The position numbers and the translations under genes were made by a program. From Allomesorhizobium sp043769475 (GTDB lineage Bacteria; Pseudomonadota; Alphaproteobacteria; Rhizobiales; Rhizobiaceae), in NCBI RefSeq assembly GCF_043769475.1, contig NZ_CP171729.1, positions 5,580,001-5,644,000 on the forward strand: a stretch of DNA of 64,000 nt, written 5' to 3'. Of this stretch, positions 16,401 to 25,205 are shown one piece after another (positions within the stretch are counted from its first letter, which is position 1; every line of letters begins with the position of its first letter). A model generated the notes under the pieces. It ran no database searches, was not told the DNA's origin, and saw only the letters and a list, made by a program, of their open reading frames with translations.

Positions 16401-17255
16401 TTGCCCTCGCCCCTGACCCAGGACCAACTCGACGCCGAGCTTGCCGCCGCCGGCTATCTTGCCGACGAAACGCTGGTGACGGCGCTCTATCTCGCGCTTG
16501 AACTCGGCAAACCGCTGCTTCTCGAAGGCATGCCCGGCGTCGGCAAGACCGAGGTGGCCAAGACGCTCGCCGTCATTCTCGGCCGCGAATGCCTCCGGCT
16601 GCAATGTTATGAGGGCATCGATTCGACCAAGGCGCTCTACGACTGGGACCATGCCCGGCAATTGCTGCATGTTCGGGTCGCGGAGCGCTCCGGCAAGGTC
16701 GAGACATCCGATCTCTACGCGGAAAAGTTCCTGATCGAAATGCCGCTGCTGAAGGCGCTGCGCAATGCCTCGACGACGGTGCTTCTGATCGACGAAATCG
16801 ACCGGGCCGACGATGCCTTCGAAGCCTTCCTGCTCGAATTCCTGTCCGACTTCCAGATTTCCATCCCCGAGATCGGGACCGTGCGGGCCGCCCAGCCGGT
16901 GGTGGCGATACTGACCTCCAACCGGACGCGGGAACTGCACGATGCGCTGCGCCGGCGGTGCCTCTATCACTGGATCGATTATCCCGAGCGGGCGCGCGAG
17001 CGCGCGATCATCGAGCGCCACGCGCCGGGCGTCGCCGCGGAGGCGGCGGAAATACTGGTCGACGCTGTGGCGGGCATCAGGCGGCTGCCGCTGATCAAGC
17101 GGCCCGGCATCTCGGAAAGCATCGACTGGGCGCGCGCGGCGGAAGTACTCCACCGCGACGGCGCCGCCTGGCCCGAAGCATTGCAGCGGTCGCTCGGCCT
17201 GCTGGTCAAGGATCAGGAGGATTTCGCCGCTATCCAGAAGGCGGGCGTGCTGTGA
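16401..17255 (+). CDS. MoxR-type AAA ATPase (CoxD-like)
   Basis: 284-residue AAA+ ATPase of the MoxR/CoxD group. Walker A is LLEGMPGVGKTEVAK (about residues 39-53), Walker B is VLLIDEIDRAD (about 131-141), and the sensor region is ILTSNRTRELHDALRRRC. CoxD of the Oligotropha system matures the sulfurated copper/molybdenum active site together with the VWA protein CoxE. The start is a TTG with a weak ribosome site, so the first residues are uncertain. The coxE-like gene overlaps its end by four bases. Confidence 0.9.
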   Translation: MPSPLTQDQLDAELAAAGYLADETLVTALYLALELGKPLLLEGMPGVGKTEVAKTLAVILGRECLRLQCYEGIDSTKALYDWDHARQLLHVRVAERSGKVETSDLYAEKFLIEMPLLKALRNASTTVLLIDEIDRADDAFEAFLLEFLSDFQISIPEIGTVRAAQPVVAILTSNRTRELHDALRRRCLYHWIDYPERARERAIIERHAPGVAAEAAEILVDAVAGIRRLPLIKRPGISESIDWARAAEVLHRDGAAWPEALQRSLGLLVKDQEDFAAIQKAGVL

Positions 17256-18433
17256 AAGCGCCCGCCGCCGCGCGATCCCGACCGGCGCTCATCGCTGCCG
17301 AACTGCTCGCGGGCTTTCCGGGGGCGCTGCGCGAGGCCGGCCTGGCGATCGATCCTGGCCGGGCGGTTTGCTTTCTCCAGGCGGCGCGCATAGCTCCCCT
17401 GCGCCGTATATCCGACCTTGCCCGAATCGGCCGCGTCACCCTCACCGGTTCGCCGGCGGATTTCCCGATCTACGATGCTGTGTTCGAGGCCTGGTTCGGC
17501 CAATCGCCCATGATTGCGGCCGCGCCGGACGAAGAGGACGAAGCACCGAAACCGTCCTCCCCGCGCGGCGACCAATCTCGCACTGATCCGCTGGAAGGTG
17601 ACGCCGCCGGCAAGGCCGCGACCGATGATCTTGTGCGCGGACGCAAGAATTTCGGACGCGTGAGCGATGCCGATGCCGAAACGCTGGCGCGCATAAGGCG
17701 CAAGGTCGCCCGCCTGCCGCATATGCAAAGCCGGAACTGGACGCCGTCGCCGCGCGGTCCGCGGATCGATCTTGCCCGGACCTGCAGGGCAGCGCGCGCC
17801 ACGTTCGGCGAGACGCTGCGCATGACGCGGATGTCGCGGCCGGAACGCCCGCGCAAGCTGCTGCTCCTGATCGACGTCTCGGGTTCGATGAAGGCGCAGT
17901 CGGAAGCCTATCTGCGTTTCGCGCACCTGCTGATACGCGAGCGCCGCCGGGTAGAGTGTTTCTGTTTCGGCACCAGCCTCAGCCGGGTCACGGCCATGCT
18001 CAGGCATCGCGATCCGGAAGAGGCGCTCGCCCGGCTGGCCAGCATCGTGTTCGATTTCGATGGGGGAACCCGCATCGGCTCGTCGCTCGATGAATTCCTG
18101 TCGGTGTCGCGCTATGCAGCGCTGGTCCGGGGCGCCGTGACGGTGATCCTGTCCGACGGGCTCGAACGCGGCGACCCGGCGGAGATGGTCCACGCGGTCG
18201 AACGGATGGCGCGGCTCAGCCATCGTCTCGTCTGGGCGACGCCATTGGCCGCCGATCCGCGCTACCAGCCGCTTACGCGCGCCATGGCCGGCGCGCTGCC
18301 GCATCTGGACGACCTCTGCGATGCAGGCAGTCTCGGCGCGCTGGACCGGCTGATCTTCCGACTGGACGCAGCCGAACACGGGCCGCGCGGCCAGGCGGCG
18401 CGGCGGTTTTCCATCGCGGAGATTGCGGCATGA
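17252..18433 (+). CDS. VWA-domain protein (CoxE-like)
   Basis: 393-residue protein with an N-terminal helical domain, a charged linker (about residues 90-135) and a C-terminal von Willebrand factor A domain. The MIDAS motif is LLLLIDVSGSMKAQS (about 204-218), with the later MIDAS residues around GGTRIGSS and VILSDGLERGD. CoxE partners the MoxR ATPase in maturing molybdenum hydroxylases. The GTG start overlaps the ATPase stop (GTGA). The next gene starts at the ATGA of this gene's stop. Confidence 0.9.
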   Translation: MKAPAAARSRPALIAAELLAGFPGALREAGLAIDPGRAVCFLQAARIAPLRRISDLARIGRVTLTGSPADFPIYDAVFEAWFGQSPMIAAAPDEEDEAPKPSSPRGDQSRTDPLEGDAAGKAATDDLVRGRKNFGRVSDADAETLARIRRKVARLPHMQSRNWTPSPRGPRIDLARTCRAARATFGETLRMTRMSRPERPRKLLLLIDVSGSMKAQSEAYLRFAHLLIRERRRVECFCFGTSLSRVTAMLRHRDPEEALARLASIVFDFDGGTRIGSSLDEFLSVSRYAALVRGAVTVILSDGLERGDPAEMVHAVERMARLSHRLVWATPLAADPRYQPLTRAMAGALPHLDDLCDAGSLGALDRLIFRLDAAEHGPRGQAARRFSIAEIAA

Positions 18434-19314
18434 TCGGTATCGTCGACGCACACCACCATGTCTGGCGGCAGGCCGACCTGCCCTGGCTGCAGGGGCCGAT
18501 GATGCCGCGCATTTTCGGTCCCTACGAGCCCATCCGCCGGGATTATCCGATAGAAGAATTCCTGGCAGACATCGCCGGATCGGATATCGAAAAATCGGTT
18601 TACGTGCAGACGAACTGGGCGAAGGCGCAAGCGGTCGAGGAAGTCGCCTGGGTACAAGGCATTGCCGATCGACATGGCTGGCCGCATGGCATCGTCGGCT
18701 ATGCCGACCTTCTCTCGGACGACGCGCCCGAAACCATGAGGCACCAGTCAATCCACCCGCTGATGCGCGGCATCCGCATGCAGCTTCACTGGCACGAAAA
18801 CGAGATGTACCGCTTCGCTACCTCGCCGGACCTGATGAACGACGCGCGATTGCGGAAAAATATCCGCTTCCTCGCCGAGCATGGCTGGTCGTTCGACCTG
18901 CAAGTATTCACTTCGCAGATGGCCGATGCGGCAAGGCTGGCGGCCGACAATCGCGATATCGTTTTCGTCCTCCAGCATGCAGGCATGCTGGAGGACCTGT
19001 CGCCGGCCGGGCGGGAGGCATGGCGCGAAGGCATGAGACGGCTGGCCGGCGAGGAAAATATCGTCAGCAAATTGTCGGGGCTGGGAACCTTCATCCATCG
19101 CAACGACGCGGCTCACGTCGCCGATGTCGTTGCCGAAACAATCGCCATTTTCGGGCCCGAACGCTGCCTGTTCGGAAGCAATTTTCCGATCGAAAAGCTG
19201 TGGACGAGCTATGCCGATCTTGTCGCGGCGCATCGCGCCGCGCTGGCGCCGTATCCGGATGAGGTGCAGAGAACGGTCCTGCGCGACACTGCCATCAGGA
19301 TTTACCGGCTCTGA
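18430..19314 (+). CDS. Amidohydrolase family 2 (TIM-barrel) hydrolase
   Basis: 294-residue metal-dependent hydrolase of the amidohydrolase-2/L-fuconolactone hydrolase type. Metal ligands are visible as VDAHHHVW (residues 5-12), a later FVLQHAGML His segment, and the C-terminal FGSNFPIEKLW motif where the usual FGSDWP Asp is Asn. It may hydrolyse a lactone or cyclic amide made by the neighbouring hydroxylase (inference). It overlaps coxE by four bases (ATGA) and is the last gene before the tRNA-derived island border. Confidence 0.85.
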   Translation: MIGIVDAHHHVWRQADLPWLQGPMMPRIFGPYEPIRRDYPIEEFLADIAGSDIEKSVYVQTNWAKAQAVEEVAWVQGIADRHGWPHGIVGYADLLSDDAPETMRHQSIHPLMRGIRMQLHWHENEMYRFATSPDLMNDARLRKNIRFLAEHGWSFDLQVFTSQMADAARLAADNRDIVFVLQHAGMLEDLSPAGREAWREGMRRLAGEENIVSKLSGLGTFIHRNDAAHVADVVAETIAIFGPERCLFGSNFPIEKLWTSYADLVAAHRAALAPYPDEVQRTVLRDTAIRIYRL

Positions 19315-19339
19315 TCTCTAGCCTGGAACGACGGCTGGG

Positions 19340-19384
19340 CTGGAGCGGGTAGCGGGAATCGAACCCGCGCGTTCAGCTTGGGAA
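19340..19384 (-). repeat. Island attachment site, copy of the 3' part of tRNA-Gly(CCC)
   Basis: 45 bases identical to 39530-39574, same orientation. They cover the tRNA-Gly sequence from the anticodon loop through the T-arm, acceptor 3' strand and CCA. The 5' half of the tRNA is absent here, so this is not a functional tRNA. This is the classical duplicated target of a tRNA-specific integrase and marks the left end of the island. A perfect 12-bp palindrome TCCTAGCTAGGA (19385-19396) abuts it on the island side. Confidence 0.92.
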
Positions 19385-19451
19385 TCCTAGCTAGGAGCAC
19401 GATTGGCCGCATAAGCGACATCGGCTCGCCGTATATTTCAGGCTGTATAGT

Positions 19452-21131
19452 TCAGGTCGAAGCTGCCATCGAGAATTTTTCTGGTGATTTTGCGTCGAGC
19501 AAAATCATGTCCGACGCTTTCTCCGCAATCATCACCACTGGAGAGTTGGTATTTCCTGAAACGATTGTCGGCATGATCGAAGCGTCTACGATCCGCAGGC
19601 CGGCGAGGCCGCTCACCCGTAGCCGGCTGTCGACCACCGCCGTGGAATCGGAACCCATCTTGCAAGTGCCTACTGGGTGGAAAATGGTCGTGCCGATGTC
19701 CCCGGCTTTGCGGACTAGATCCTCGTCGCTCTCATATTGTGCACCAGGCAGCATCTCCTCCGGCGAAAAACGGGAAACCGCGCGCGTTTTCATCAGGCGG
19801 CGGACATGGCGAAGCGAGGCTACTGCTACGCCCCTGTCGCCCTCTGTCGAAAGATAATTTGGCCGGATCTTGGGTGCGGTCTGCGGATCGGATGCGGCCA
19901 TGTGGACAGTGCCTCGACTTTCCGGCCGGAGATTGCACACCGAAACGGTGACCGCCGGGAAGCGATGCAGCGGCTCGCCTAGCCGGTCGGTGCTCAGCGG
20001 CTGAACGTGGTATTCAATGTCTGGTGTCTCCAGGCGCGGGTCGCTTCTGGCAAAGATGCCGAGTTGGCTCGGCGCCATGGACAGCGGCCCGGTGCGGCGG
20101 AATGCATATTCCAGGCCCATCGCCGCTCGGCTGAACAGATTATGGTAGCGCTGGTTAAGCGTCGAGGCATTGGCGACCTTGAAGATGGTGCGGATCTGCA
20201 GATGATCCTGCAAGTTCTCGCCGACGCCATGCAGTGCGTGGCGAACCGGAATTCCCACGGCGCCAAGCACATCCGGGTGGCCAACGCCGGAAAGCTCGAG
20301 CAGTTTCGGCGAATTGATCGCACCCGCCGCGAGTATCGTCTCGCTTGCTCGCGCCCGATGCAATTGGCCGCCCATGCGGAAGAGAACGCCGGTTACGCAA
20401 GCCCCATCGAAGTCGAGGCGCTCGGTCTCGGCGCCGGTGACTACGCGCAAATTCGGCCGGCCGAGCACGTTGCGCAGGAACGCCTTGGACGTGTTCCAGC
20501 GCACGCCCTTCTTCTGGTTGACTTCGAAATAGCCCGACCCCTCATTGGTGCCGCGGTTGAAATCCTCGGTGCGAGGAATGCCGAGTTCCTCGGCGGCATC
20601 GCGGAAAGCGTCGAGGATGGGCCAGGACAGGCGCTGGCGCTCCACGCGCCATTCGCCACCAGCGCCGTGAAGATCGTTTGCGCCGCCAAAATGGTCCTCG
20701 GACTTGCGGAAGTAGGGCAGCACGTCGTCCCAGCCCCAGCCGAGATTTCCCGCTTGTCGCCAGCCGTCATAATCGGCCGCCTGGCCGCGCATGTAGATCA
20801 TGCCGTTGATCGACGAACAGCCGCCCAGAAGCTTACCGCGCGGATAGTTGAGCGCGCGGCCATTCAACCCGGCCTCCGGCTCGGTCTTCATCAGCCAGTC
20901 TGTTCGCGGATTGCCCATGCAGTAGAGATAACCGATTGGGATGCTGACCCAGTGGTAGCGATCGCTCCCACCGGCTTCGAGCAGCAGCACTCGGTTGCGG
21001 GAATCGGCCGACAGCCGGTTGGCAAGCACGCAGCCGGCTGACCCTGCTCCGACGATGATGAAGTCGTATTGGCCAAAATCGGCAGCGATCTGTGTCAATT
21101 GGGCGCCCGTTCGCTGGCTATCCTGTCCCAT
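19452..21131 (-). CDS. GMC family FAD-dependent alcohol/choline oxidoreductase
   Basis: 559-residue glucose-methanol-choline oxidoreductase. The FAD dinucleotide motif is DFIIVGAGSAGCVLANRLS (about residues 23-41). GMC signature 1 (YPRGKLLGGCSSINGMIYMRG, about 96-116) and signature 2 (AGAINSPKLLELSGVG) are intact. The C-terminal catalytic pair lies in HPVGTCKMG and NTNSPVVMIAEKASDMI. It oxidises a primary or secondary alcohol, with the substrate unknown. It is the last gene of the minus-strand catabolic operon and overlaps the kinase gene by 37 bases. Its 3' end is 68 bases from the left attachment site. Confidence 0.92.
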   Translation of the reverse strand: MGQDSQRTGAQLTQIAADFGQYDFIIVGAGSAGCVLANRLSADSRNRVLLLEAGGSDRYHWVSIPIGYLYCMGNPRTDWLMKTEPEAGLNGRALNYPRGKLLGGCSSINGMIYMRGQAADYDGWRQAGNLGWGWDDVLPYFRKSEDHFGGANDLHGAGGEWRVERQRLSWPILDAFRDAAEELGIPRTEDFNRGTNEGSGYFEVNQKKGVRWNTSKAFLRNVLGRPNLRVVTGAETERLDFDGACVTGVLFRMGGQLHRARASETILAAGAINSPKLLELSGVGHPDVLGAVGIPVRHALHGVGENLQDHLQIRTIFKVANASTLNQRYHNLFSRAAMGLEYAFRRTGPLSMAPSQLGIFARSDPRLETPDIEYHVQPLSTDRLGEPLHRFPAVTVSVCNLRPESRGTVHMAASDPQTAPKIRPNYLSTEGDRGVAVASLRHVRRLMKTRAVSRFSPEEMLPGAQYESDEDLVRKAGDIGTTIFHPVGTCKMGSDSTAVVDSRLRVSGLAGLRIVDASIMPTIVSGNTNSPVVMIAEKASDMILLDAKSPEKFSMAAST

Positions 21132-22609
21132 AGCGGACCCATGGCCCCGTTGATCTCGCCATACAGTCGATAGCGCTGCTCATAGGCCGGCGCAATCTCG
21201 CGATTGGGCAGATAGTGCCGGTCGGGCGCGGTCATAGCCGCTGCGCCAGCGGAGAAGTCGGTAAAGAGACCGACGCCCGTTCCGGCCGCGATCGCAGCGC
21301 CCAATGCACCGGTTTCGCGGCTGCGCGCTACGGTTACCGGCACATCCAGCACATCCGCGAAGATCTGTGGCCACACGGCGCTGCGCGAACCTCCACCTGA
21401 AAGGACCACCTGGCTGACCGTCGCTCCCGCTCGACGCAGTGTCTCGACATGGCGCCGATGTTCGAAGACGACGCCCTCGAACAATGCCCGCAGCATGTGC
21501 GCCCGCGTATGCCAGCCGGCAATGCCATAAAACCCGGCGCGCGCCTTGCCGTTCTGCTGCGATCCGTAAAGGAACGGATGATAGATCGGCACGTCTCCAG
21601 CGGGATCGATCAAAGCAACAAGTTCGCTGCACATCTCGAACGGCGATACACCTGCCGGCGTCGCATGCTCGAAGAATTCACGGACGATCCACTCGAGATT
21701 TGCGGCCGACGTCGCGCTCGATTCGATGGCGAGATAGCGCGTCGGATCGAAGGTCGACAGCATGAAGATGGATGGATCGCGGATAGGTTCGTCGGTGATC
21801 ACCTGATTGATGCTCCAGGTGCCGGCAATGATTGAGGCGGCGCCGGTGCTGGTGACACCCGAACCGATGGCGCTGGCGACGACGTCGAACAGACCCGCCA
21901 CGACAGGTGTGCCGGCCAGAAGCCCGGTGGCGGAGGCGACATCGCGGGTGATGTGGCCGGCGATGTCGGCCGCTTCCAGCACGTTGGGCATCAGTTCCAT
22001 ACAATCTTCGAGTCCATAGGCGGCCAACAATTCACGCTCGTAGCGTCGGCCAGGCATATGCAGCAGCCCGCAGCCCGACATATCCGAGGTCTCGGTCGAG
22101 CGCGCACCGGTGAGCCGGTTGACGACAAAATCCTTGCATAGGAAGACCGTGCCTATCCTAGCAAAGAGTGCCGGATTATGGCGTTTGAGCCAGGCGAGCA
22201 GTGTCGGCGTCTGCGCCGCCCATGGCCGCTGCAGGCAATGGACATAGGTCCGATCGCCAACGCCTGCGGCGGCCCAGTCGCCGACGATGTCGACCGCGCG
22301 CGTGTCGAGCGACTGGATGCCAAGCAGCGGGTCGCCGCCGCGATCAAGCGCATAGAGGCCGTTTCCATGGCCGGCACAGCCGATAACCGCGATATCGCGG
22401 GGGTCTATGCTCGACTGGTCGAGGCACTGGCGGATCACCTCGACAGCGTTGCGCCATAACTCGCCGAGGTCGCGCTCGACATGGCCGGGCTTGGGCATGC
22501 AGGAGCGTCCATCCCTCGCTGCGAGCGCGAGCTCGCGGCCGGCAGTGTCGAAGATGATGGCCTTGATGACCGTGTTTCCCGCATCAAGACCCAGAATATA
22601 TTTTTGCAT
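21095..22609 (-). CDS. FGGY family carbohydrate kinase (LyxK/EryA-like)
   Basis: 504-residue sugar kinase. The ATP-binding N-terminal motif is YILGLDAGNTVIKAIIFD and FGGY-type elements include NLEWIVREFF, GLFDVVASAIGSG and a late VVLSGGGSRSAVWPQIFADVL. By eye it is closest to the L-xylulose kinase (LyxK) and erythritol kinase (EryA) groups, so the substrate is probably a short polyol or keto-pentose. The ATG at 22609 has GGAGGAGC upstream; the frame extends further without a credible start. It sits between the aldolase and the GMC enzyme. Confidence 0.88.
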   Translation of the reverse strand: MQKYILGLDAGNTVIKAIIFDTAGRELALAARDGRSCMPKPGHVERDLGELWRNAVEVIRQCLDQSSIDPRDIAVIGCAGHGNGLYALDRGGDPLLGIQSLDTRAVDIVGDWAAAGVGDRTYVHCLQRPWAAQTPTLLAWLKRHNPALFARIGTVFLCKDFVVNRLTGARSTETSDMSGCGLLHMPGRRYERELLAAYGLEDCMELMPNVLEAADIAGHITRDVASATGLLAGTPVVAGLFDVVASAIGSGVTSTGAASIIAGTWSINQVITDEPIRDPSIFMLSTFDPTRYLAIESSATSAANLEWIVREFFEHATPAGVSPFEMCSELVALIDPAGDVPIYHPFLYGSQQNGKARAGFYGIAGWHTRAHMLRALFEGVVFEHRRHVETLRRAGATVSQVVLSGGGSRSAVWPQIFADVLDVPVTVARSRETGALGAAIAAGTGVGLFTDFSAGAAAMTAPDRHYLPNREIAPAYEQRYRLYGEINGAMGPLWDRIASERAPN

Positions 22610-22635
22610 TGAAGCTCCTCCCAAACCGTCAAAGA

Positions 22636-23478
22636 CTATCCTTGCTGGTAGAGCTCCCAGGCTGCCGCGCCGTCGGCATTCTCGTGAATGATCGCCATCA
22701 ACCCTTTCACGACTGCACGGGGGTTTGAGTGCTGGTAAATGTTGCGGCCATAGACCATGCCTGCCGCTCCCTGCGCCATCAGGGCCACCGACTTGTCGAA
22801 GACGGCGCGCAGATCCTCCCTGCCTCCGCCTCGCACCAGGACGGGACAGCGCGCCGCTGCCACCACTCGATGGAAATCGTCTGGATCGGTGGTCGGGTCC
22901 GCCTTGATGATGTCGGCGCCCATCTCGCTGGCGAGCCGGGTCAGGGTGACGATCTTTTCGGGGTCGCCGTCGACCATGTAGCCTCCGCGTTCCGAATTGG
23001 GCAGCATCGCCAGCGGCTCTATCATCAGCGGCAGGCCGTATTTTTCGCACTCGGCGCGAACGCGAGCAATGTTCTGGACGCATTGCCGAAACAGGTCCGG
23101 CTCGTCGGGCAACATGAACAGATTGACGACGACGCAAGCCGCATCCATTTCCAGCGCGCCGATCAGGGGCTCCGCCTCGTTCTGCAGGATGGCCCACATC
23201 GAGCGATGGCGTGTCTTGTTATACGGATTGCCCATGTCAATTCGCATAACCAATGCCGGCTTGTCTTTGCCAGGCAAGGACTGCAGCAGATCGGCTTGGC
23301 CATAGTTCATCTGGATGGCGTCAGGTCCCGCGGCGACCAACTGGGTAACCACGCCGGCCATGTCCTCGAGCCCTTCCAGAAACGACGGCTCGTTGCATAC
23401 GCCATGGTCGATTGCGACGTCGAGACAGCGCCCTCCGCCGAACAGTCGGTTCATGCGGACTTTTTTGCTGATGCGCAT
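22636..23478 (-). CDS. Class I (DeoC/LsrF-type) aldolase
   Basis: 280-residue TIM-barrel protein of the DeoC/LsrF/FbaB group. It shows CLDVAIDHGVCNEP at the N-terminus, a Lys at the end of a beta strand in GADIIKADPTTDP (about residues 187-199, Schiff-base candidate) and the phosphate-binding CPVLVRGGGRED and GAAGMVYGRNIYQ loops. It likely cleaves or thiolyses a phosphorylated keto-sugar made by the kinase and the GlpD-like dehydrogenase (inference from context). It overlaps the dehydrogenase gene by 28 bases. Confidence 0.85.
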   Translation of the reverse strand: MRISKKVRMNRLFGGGRCLDVAIDHGVCNEPSFLEGLEDMAGVVTQLVAAGPDAIQMNYGQADLLQSLPGKDKPALVMRIDMGNPYNKTRHRSMWAILQNEAEPLIGALEMDAACVVVNLFMLPDEPDLFRQCVQNIARVRAECEKYGLPLMIEPLAMLPNSERGGYMVDGDPEKIVTLTRLASEMGADIIKADPTTDPDDFHRVVAAARCPVLVRGGGREDLRAVFDKSVALMAQGAAGMVYGRNIYQHSNPRAVVKGLMAIIHENADGAAAWELYQQG

Positions 23479-25187
23479 TCGGCGCTCCTTCTTTCGTCTT
23501 TTTGGGACAGTTGATCGAGATCCACGCCATGCTGGCGTTTTAACAGGGCGAGAAAATCGGCGCGCTCGGACGCTTTGCGTGCGGCTCCCCAGTTCTTTTC
23601 TACAGCGAGAATATCGAGAACCGCGTCGAGAAGGTCAGTCGATAGAGTACCTGTGATGGCGATTGTCGTGCGGCGCAGCAGCAAGTCCGCCAGTCGCTCG
23701 ACATACTCATTGGCGATAAGATAGCGGATCTCGCGGGCCGAGTAGTCGCCGCCGGGCAGGAGTTGATCATGTCCTGCTGCGGTGTGAGCCGCGATGGCGT
23801 CCGCTGCGGTGCCATAGCGCTCGAAAAGGCTCCGAATGCGTTCCACCGGCAGGCCGTGCGTCGCCGCGCGTTCGGCGCACCACTTTTCGGGCGCAGCGGG
23901 AAAATCCCGACCGCCGCCGATCGGCATGTTTTCGGTGCCAATGATCCGCTGCCGACCCAATCGATCGAGAACAATGTCGGCCGCCAGTTCGCCGAACGAG
24001 CGAAAGGTCGTCCATTTCCCGCCGATCATGCAGAGCGTCGGCGGTAGCGAGCCGGTCGCTTCGACGAGTTCGCAGAAATGATCGCGGGGAATACGTCCGG
24101 TAAAACTGTCTTCGCTTATCGGCAGCGGCCTGACCCCGGTGAACTGGAAGACGATATCTGCATCGGGGATCTCGATCTCGGGAAACACGAAAGCCAGGGA
24201 CTGCAATATGTATTGCCGCTCGTCATCCACGCAGCGCACCTGGTCGGGATCGTCGACACGGATATCCGTCGAGCCGACAAGGACGTTGCCGAGATAGGGA
24301 AACAGGATACAGATGCGGCCATCCTCGTTCTCATAATAAATCATATGACCGTCGAGCGCGTCATGAAGCTCGCGATTGTCGACGATCAGATGCGAACCTT
24401 TGGTGCCGCCCACGAGCTTCGGAGCTACGGCTCCGATCGCCGAATTGGTCAGGTCGATCCAGCCGCCGGTGGCGTTGACGATGAGTCGCGGCTTTACGGC
24501 CACGGTTTCGCCAGACAGCTGATCGTTAAGCACCAGACTCGAGCCTTCGAGCGATACACGCGCATAGTTGAGCGCTCGAGCGGGCGGCTGTTCCTCCATG
24601 GTGTCGCGCAGCATCTCGGTGCCGACCCGCTCGGGGTGGCTGACCCAGGCGTCGTAGTATGTCGCTGAATTCCGGATCGCAGGATTTATTGCGGGCCAAA
24701 CTTTGAGCGTTTCGGCGCGGCTTCTGAATTTGTGCGACGGCACGATACGCCGTGCGGCGGTGAAGAAATCATACATTGCAAGGCCGGCTTTGATGACCAA
24801 TGCGCCGCGCCGGCCGGGGCGGCGGCTAAGTCCAAGGAAACGGACTGCGCCGTTTGCAATGCCTGAGAACAGGTCGAAGATCGGCACGGTGGTTGGCAAT
24901 GGCGCTACGTAGTGCGGCGCGTTCTTCAGCAGCCGATCACGTTCGAGCAGCGACTCCCTGACAAGCTTGAACTCGCCATTTTCAAGATAGCGCAAGCCGC
25001 CGTGAACCATGCGCGAGAGGGCTGCACTGGCGCCTGAACAATAGTCGTCTTTTTCCGCGAGCAGCACGTCAACGCCCTGCAAAGCGAGTTCGCGAAACAC
25101 GCTGATGCCGTTGATGCCTCCGCCTATGACGAGCACGTCAATGTCGGGGTTGTCGCGCAAGCCGGCGATCGTCTGGATGCGATTCAT
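23451..25187 (-). CDS. FAD-dependent glycerol-3-phosphate/polyol-phosphate dehydrogenase (GlpD/EryB-like)
   Basis: 578-residue FAD enzyme. The dinucleotide motif is DVLVIGGGINGISVFRELALQG (about residues 17-38). The DAO-type SGASAALSRMVHGGLRYLENGEF block and TGVRPLP...MIGGKWTTFRSFGE near the end are well conserved. GlpD oxidises glycerol-3-phosphate at the membrane; EryB oxidises erythritol phosphate to erythrulose phosphate. The neighbouring FGGY kinase and SorC regulator favour an EryB-like role on a polyol phosphate. Electron acceptor is probably quinone. Confidence 0.88.
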   Translation of the reverse strand: MNRIQTIAGLRDNPDIDVLVIGGGINGISVFRELALQGVDVLLAEKDDYCSGASAALSRMVHGGLRYLENGEFKLVRESLLERDRLLKNAPHYVAPLPTTVPIFDLFSGIANGAVRFLGLSRRPGRRGALVIKAGLAMYDFFTAARRIVPSHKFRSRAETLKVWPAINPAIRNSATYYDAWVSHPERVGTEMLRDTMEEQPPARALNYARVSLEGSSLVLNDQLSGETVAVKPRLIVNATGGWIDLTNSAIGAVAPKLVGGTKGSHLIVDNRELHDALDGHMIYYENEDGRICILFPYLGNVLVGSTDIRVDDPDQVRCVDDERQYILQSLAFVFPEIEIPDADIVFQFTGVRPLPISEDSFTGRIPRDHFCELVEATGSLPPTLCMIGGKWTTFRSFGELAADIVLDRLGRQRIIGTENMPIGGGRDFPAAPEKWCAERAATHGLPVERIRSLFERYGTAADAIAAHTAAGHDQLLPGGDYSAREIRYLIANEYVERLADLLLRRTTIAITGTLSTDLLDAVLDILAVEKNWGAARKASERADFLALLKRQHGVDLDQLSQKDERRSAECASAKKSA

Positions 25188-25205
25188 CTCTGGACGCGCT
25201 TTCTA

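Noticed and set aside
12339..18433. Aerobic carbon monoxide dehydrogenase (coxMSL-DE)
   Set aside because: Subunit order and the maturation genes fit, but the form-I active-site signature AYxCSFR is absent from the large subunit, and EthD and amidohydrolase neighbours suggest another substrate.
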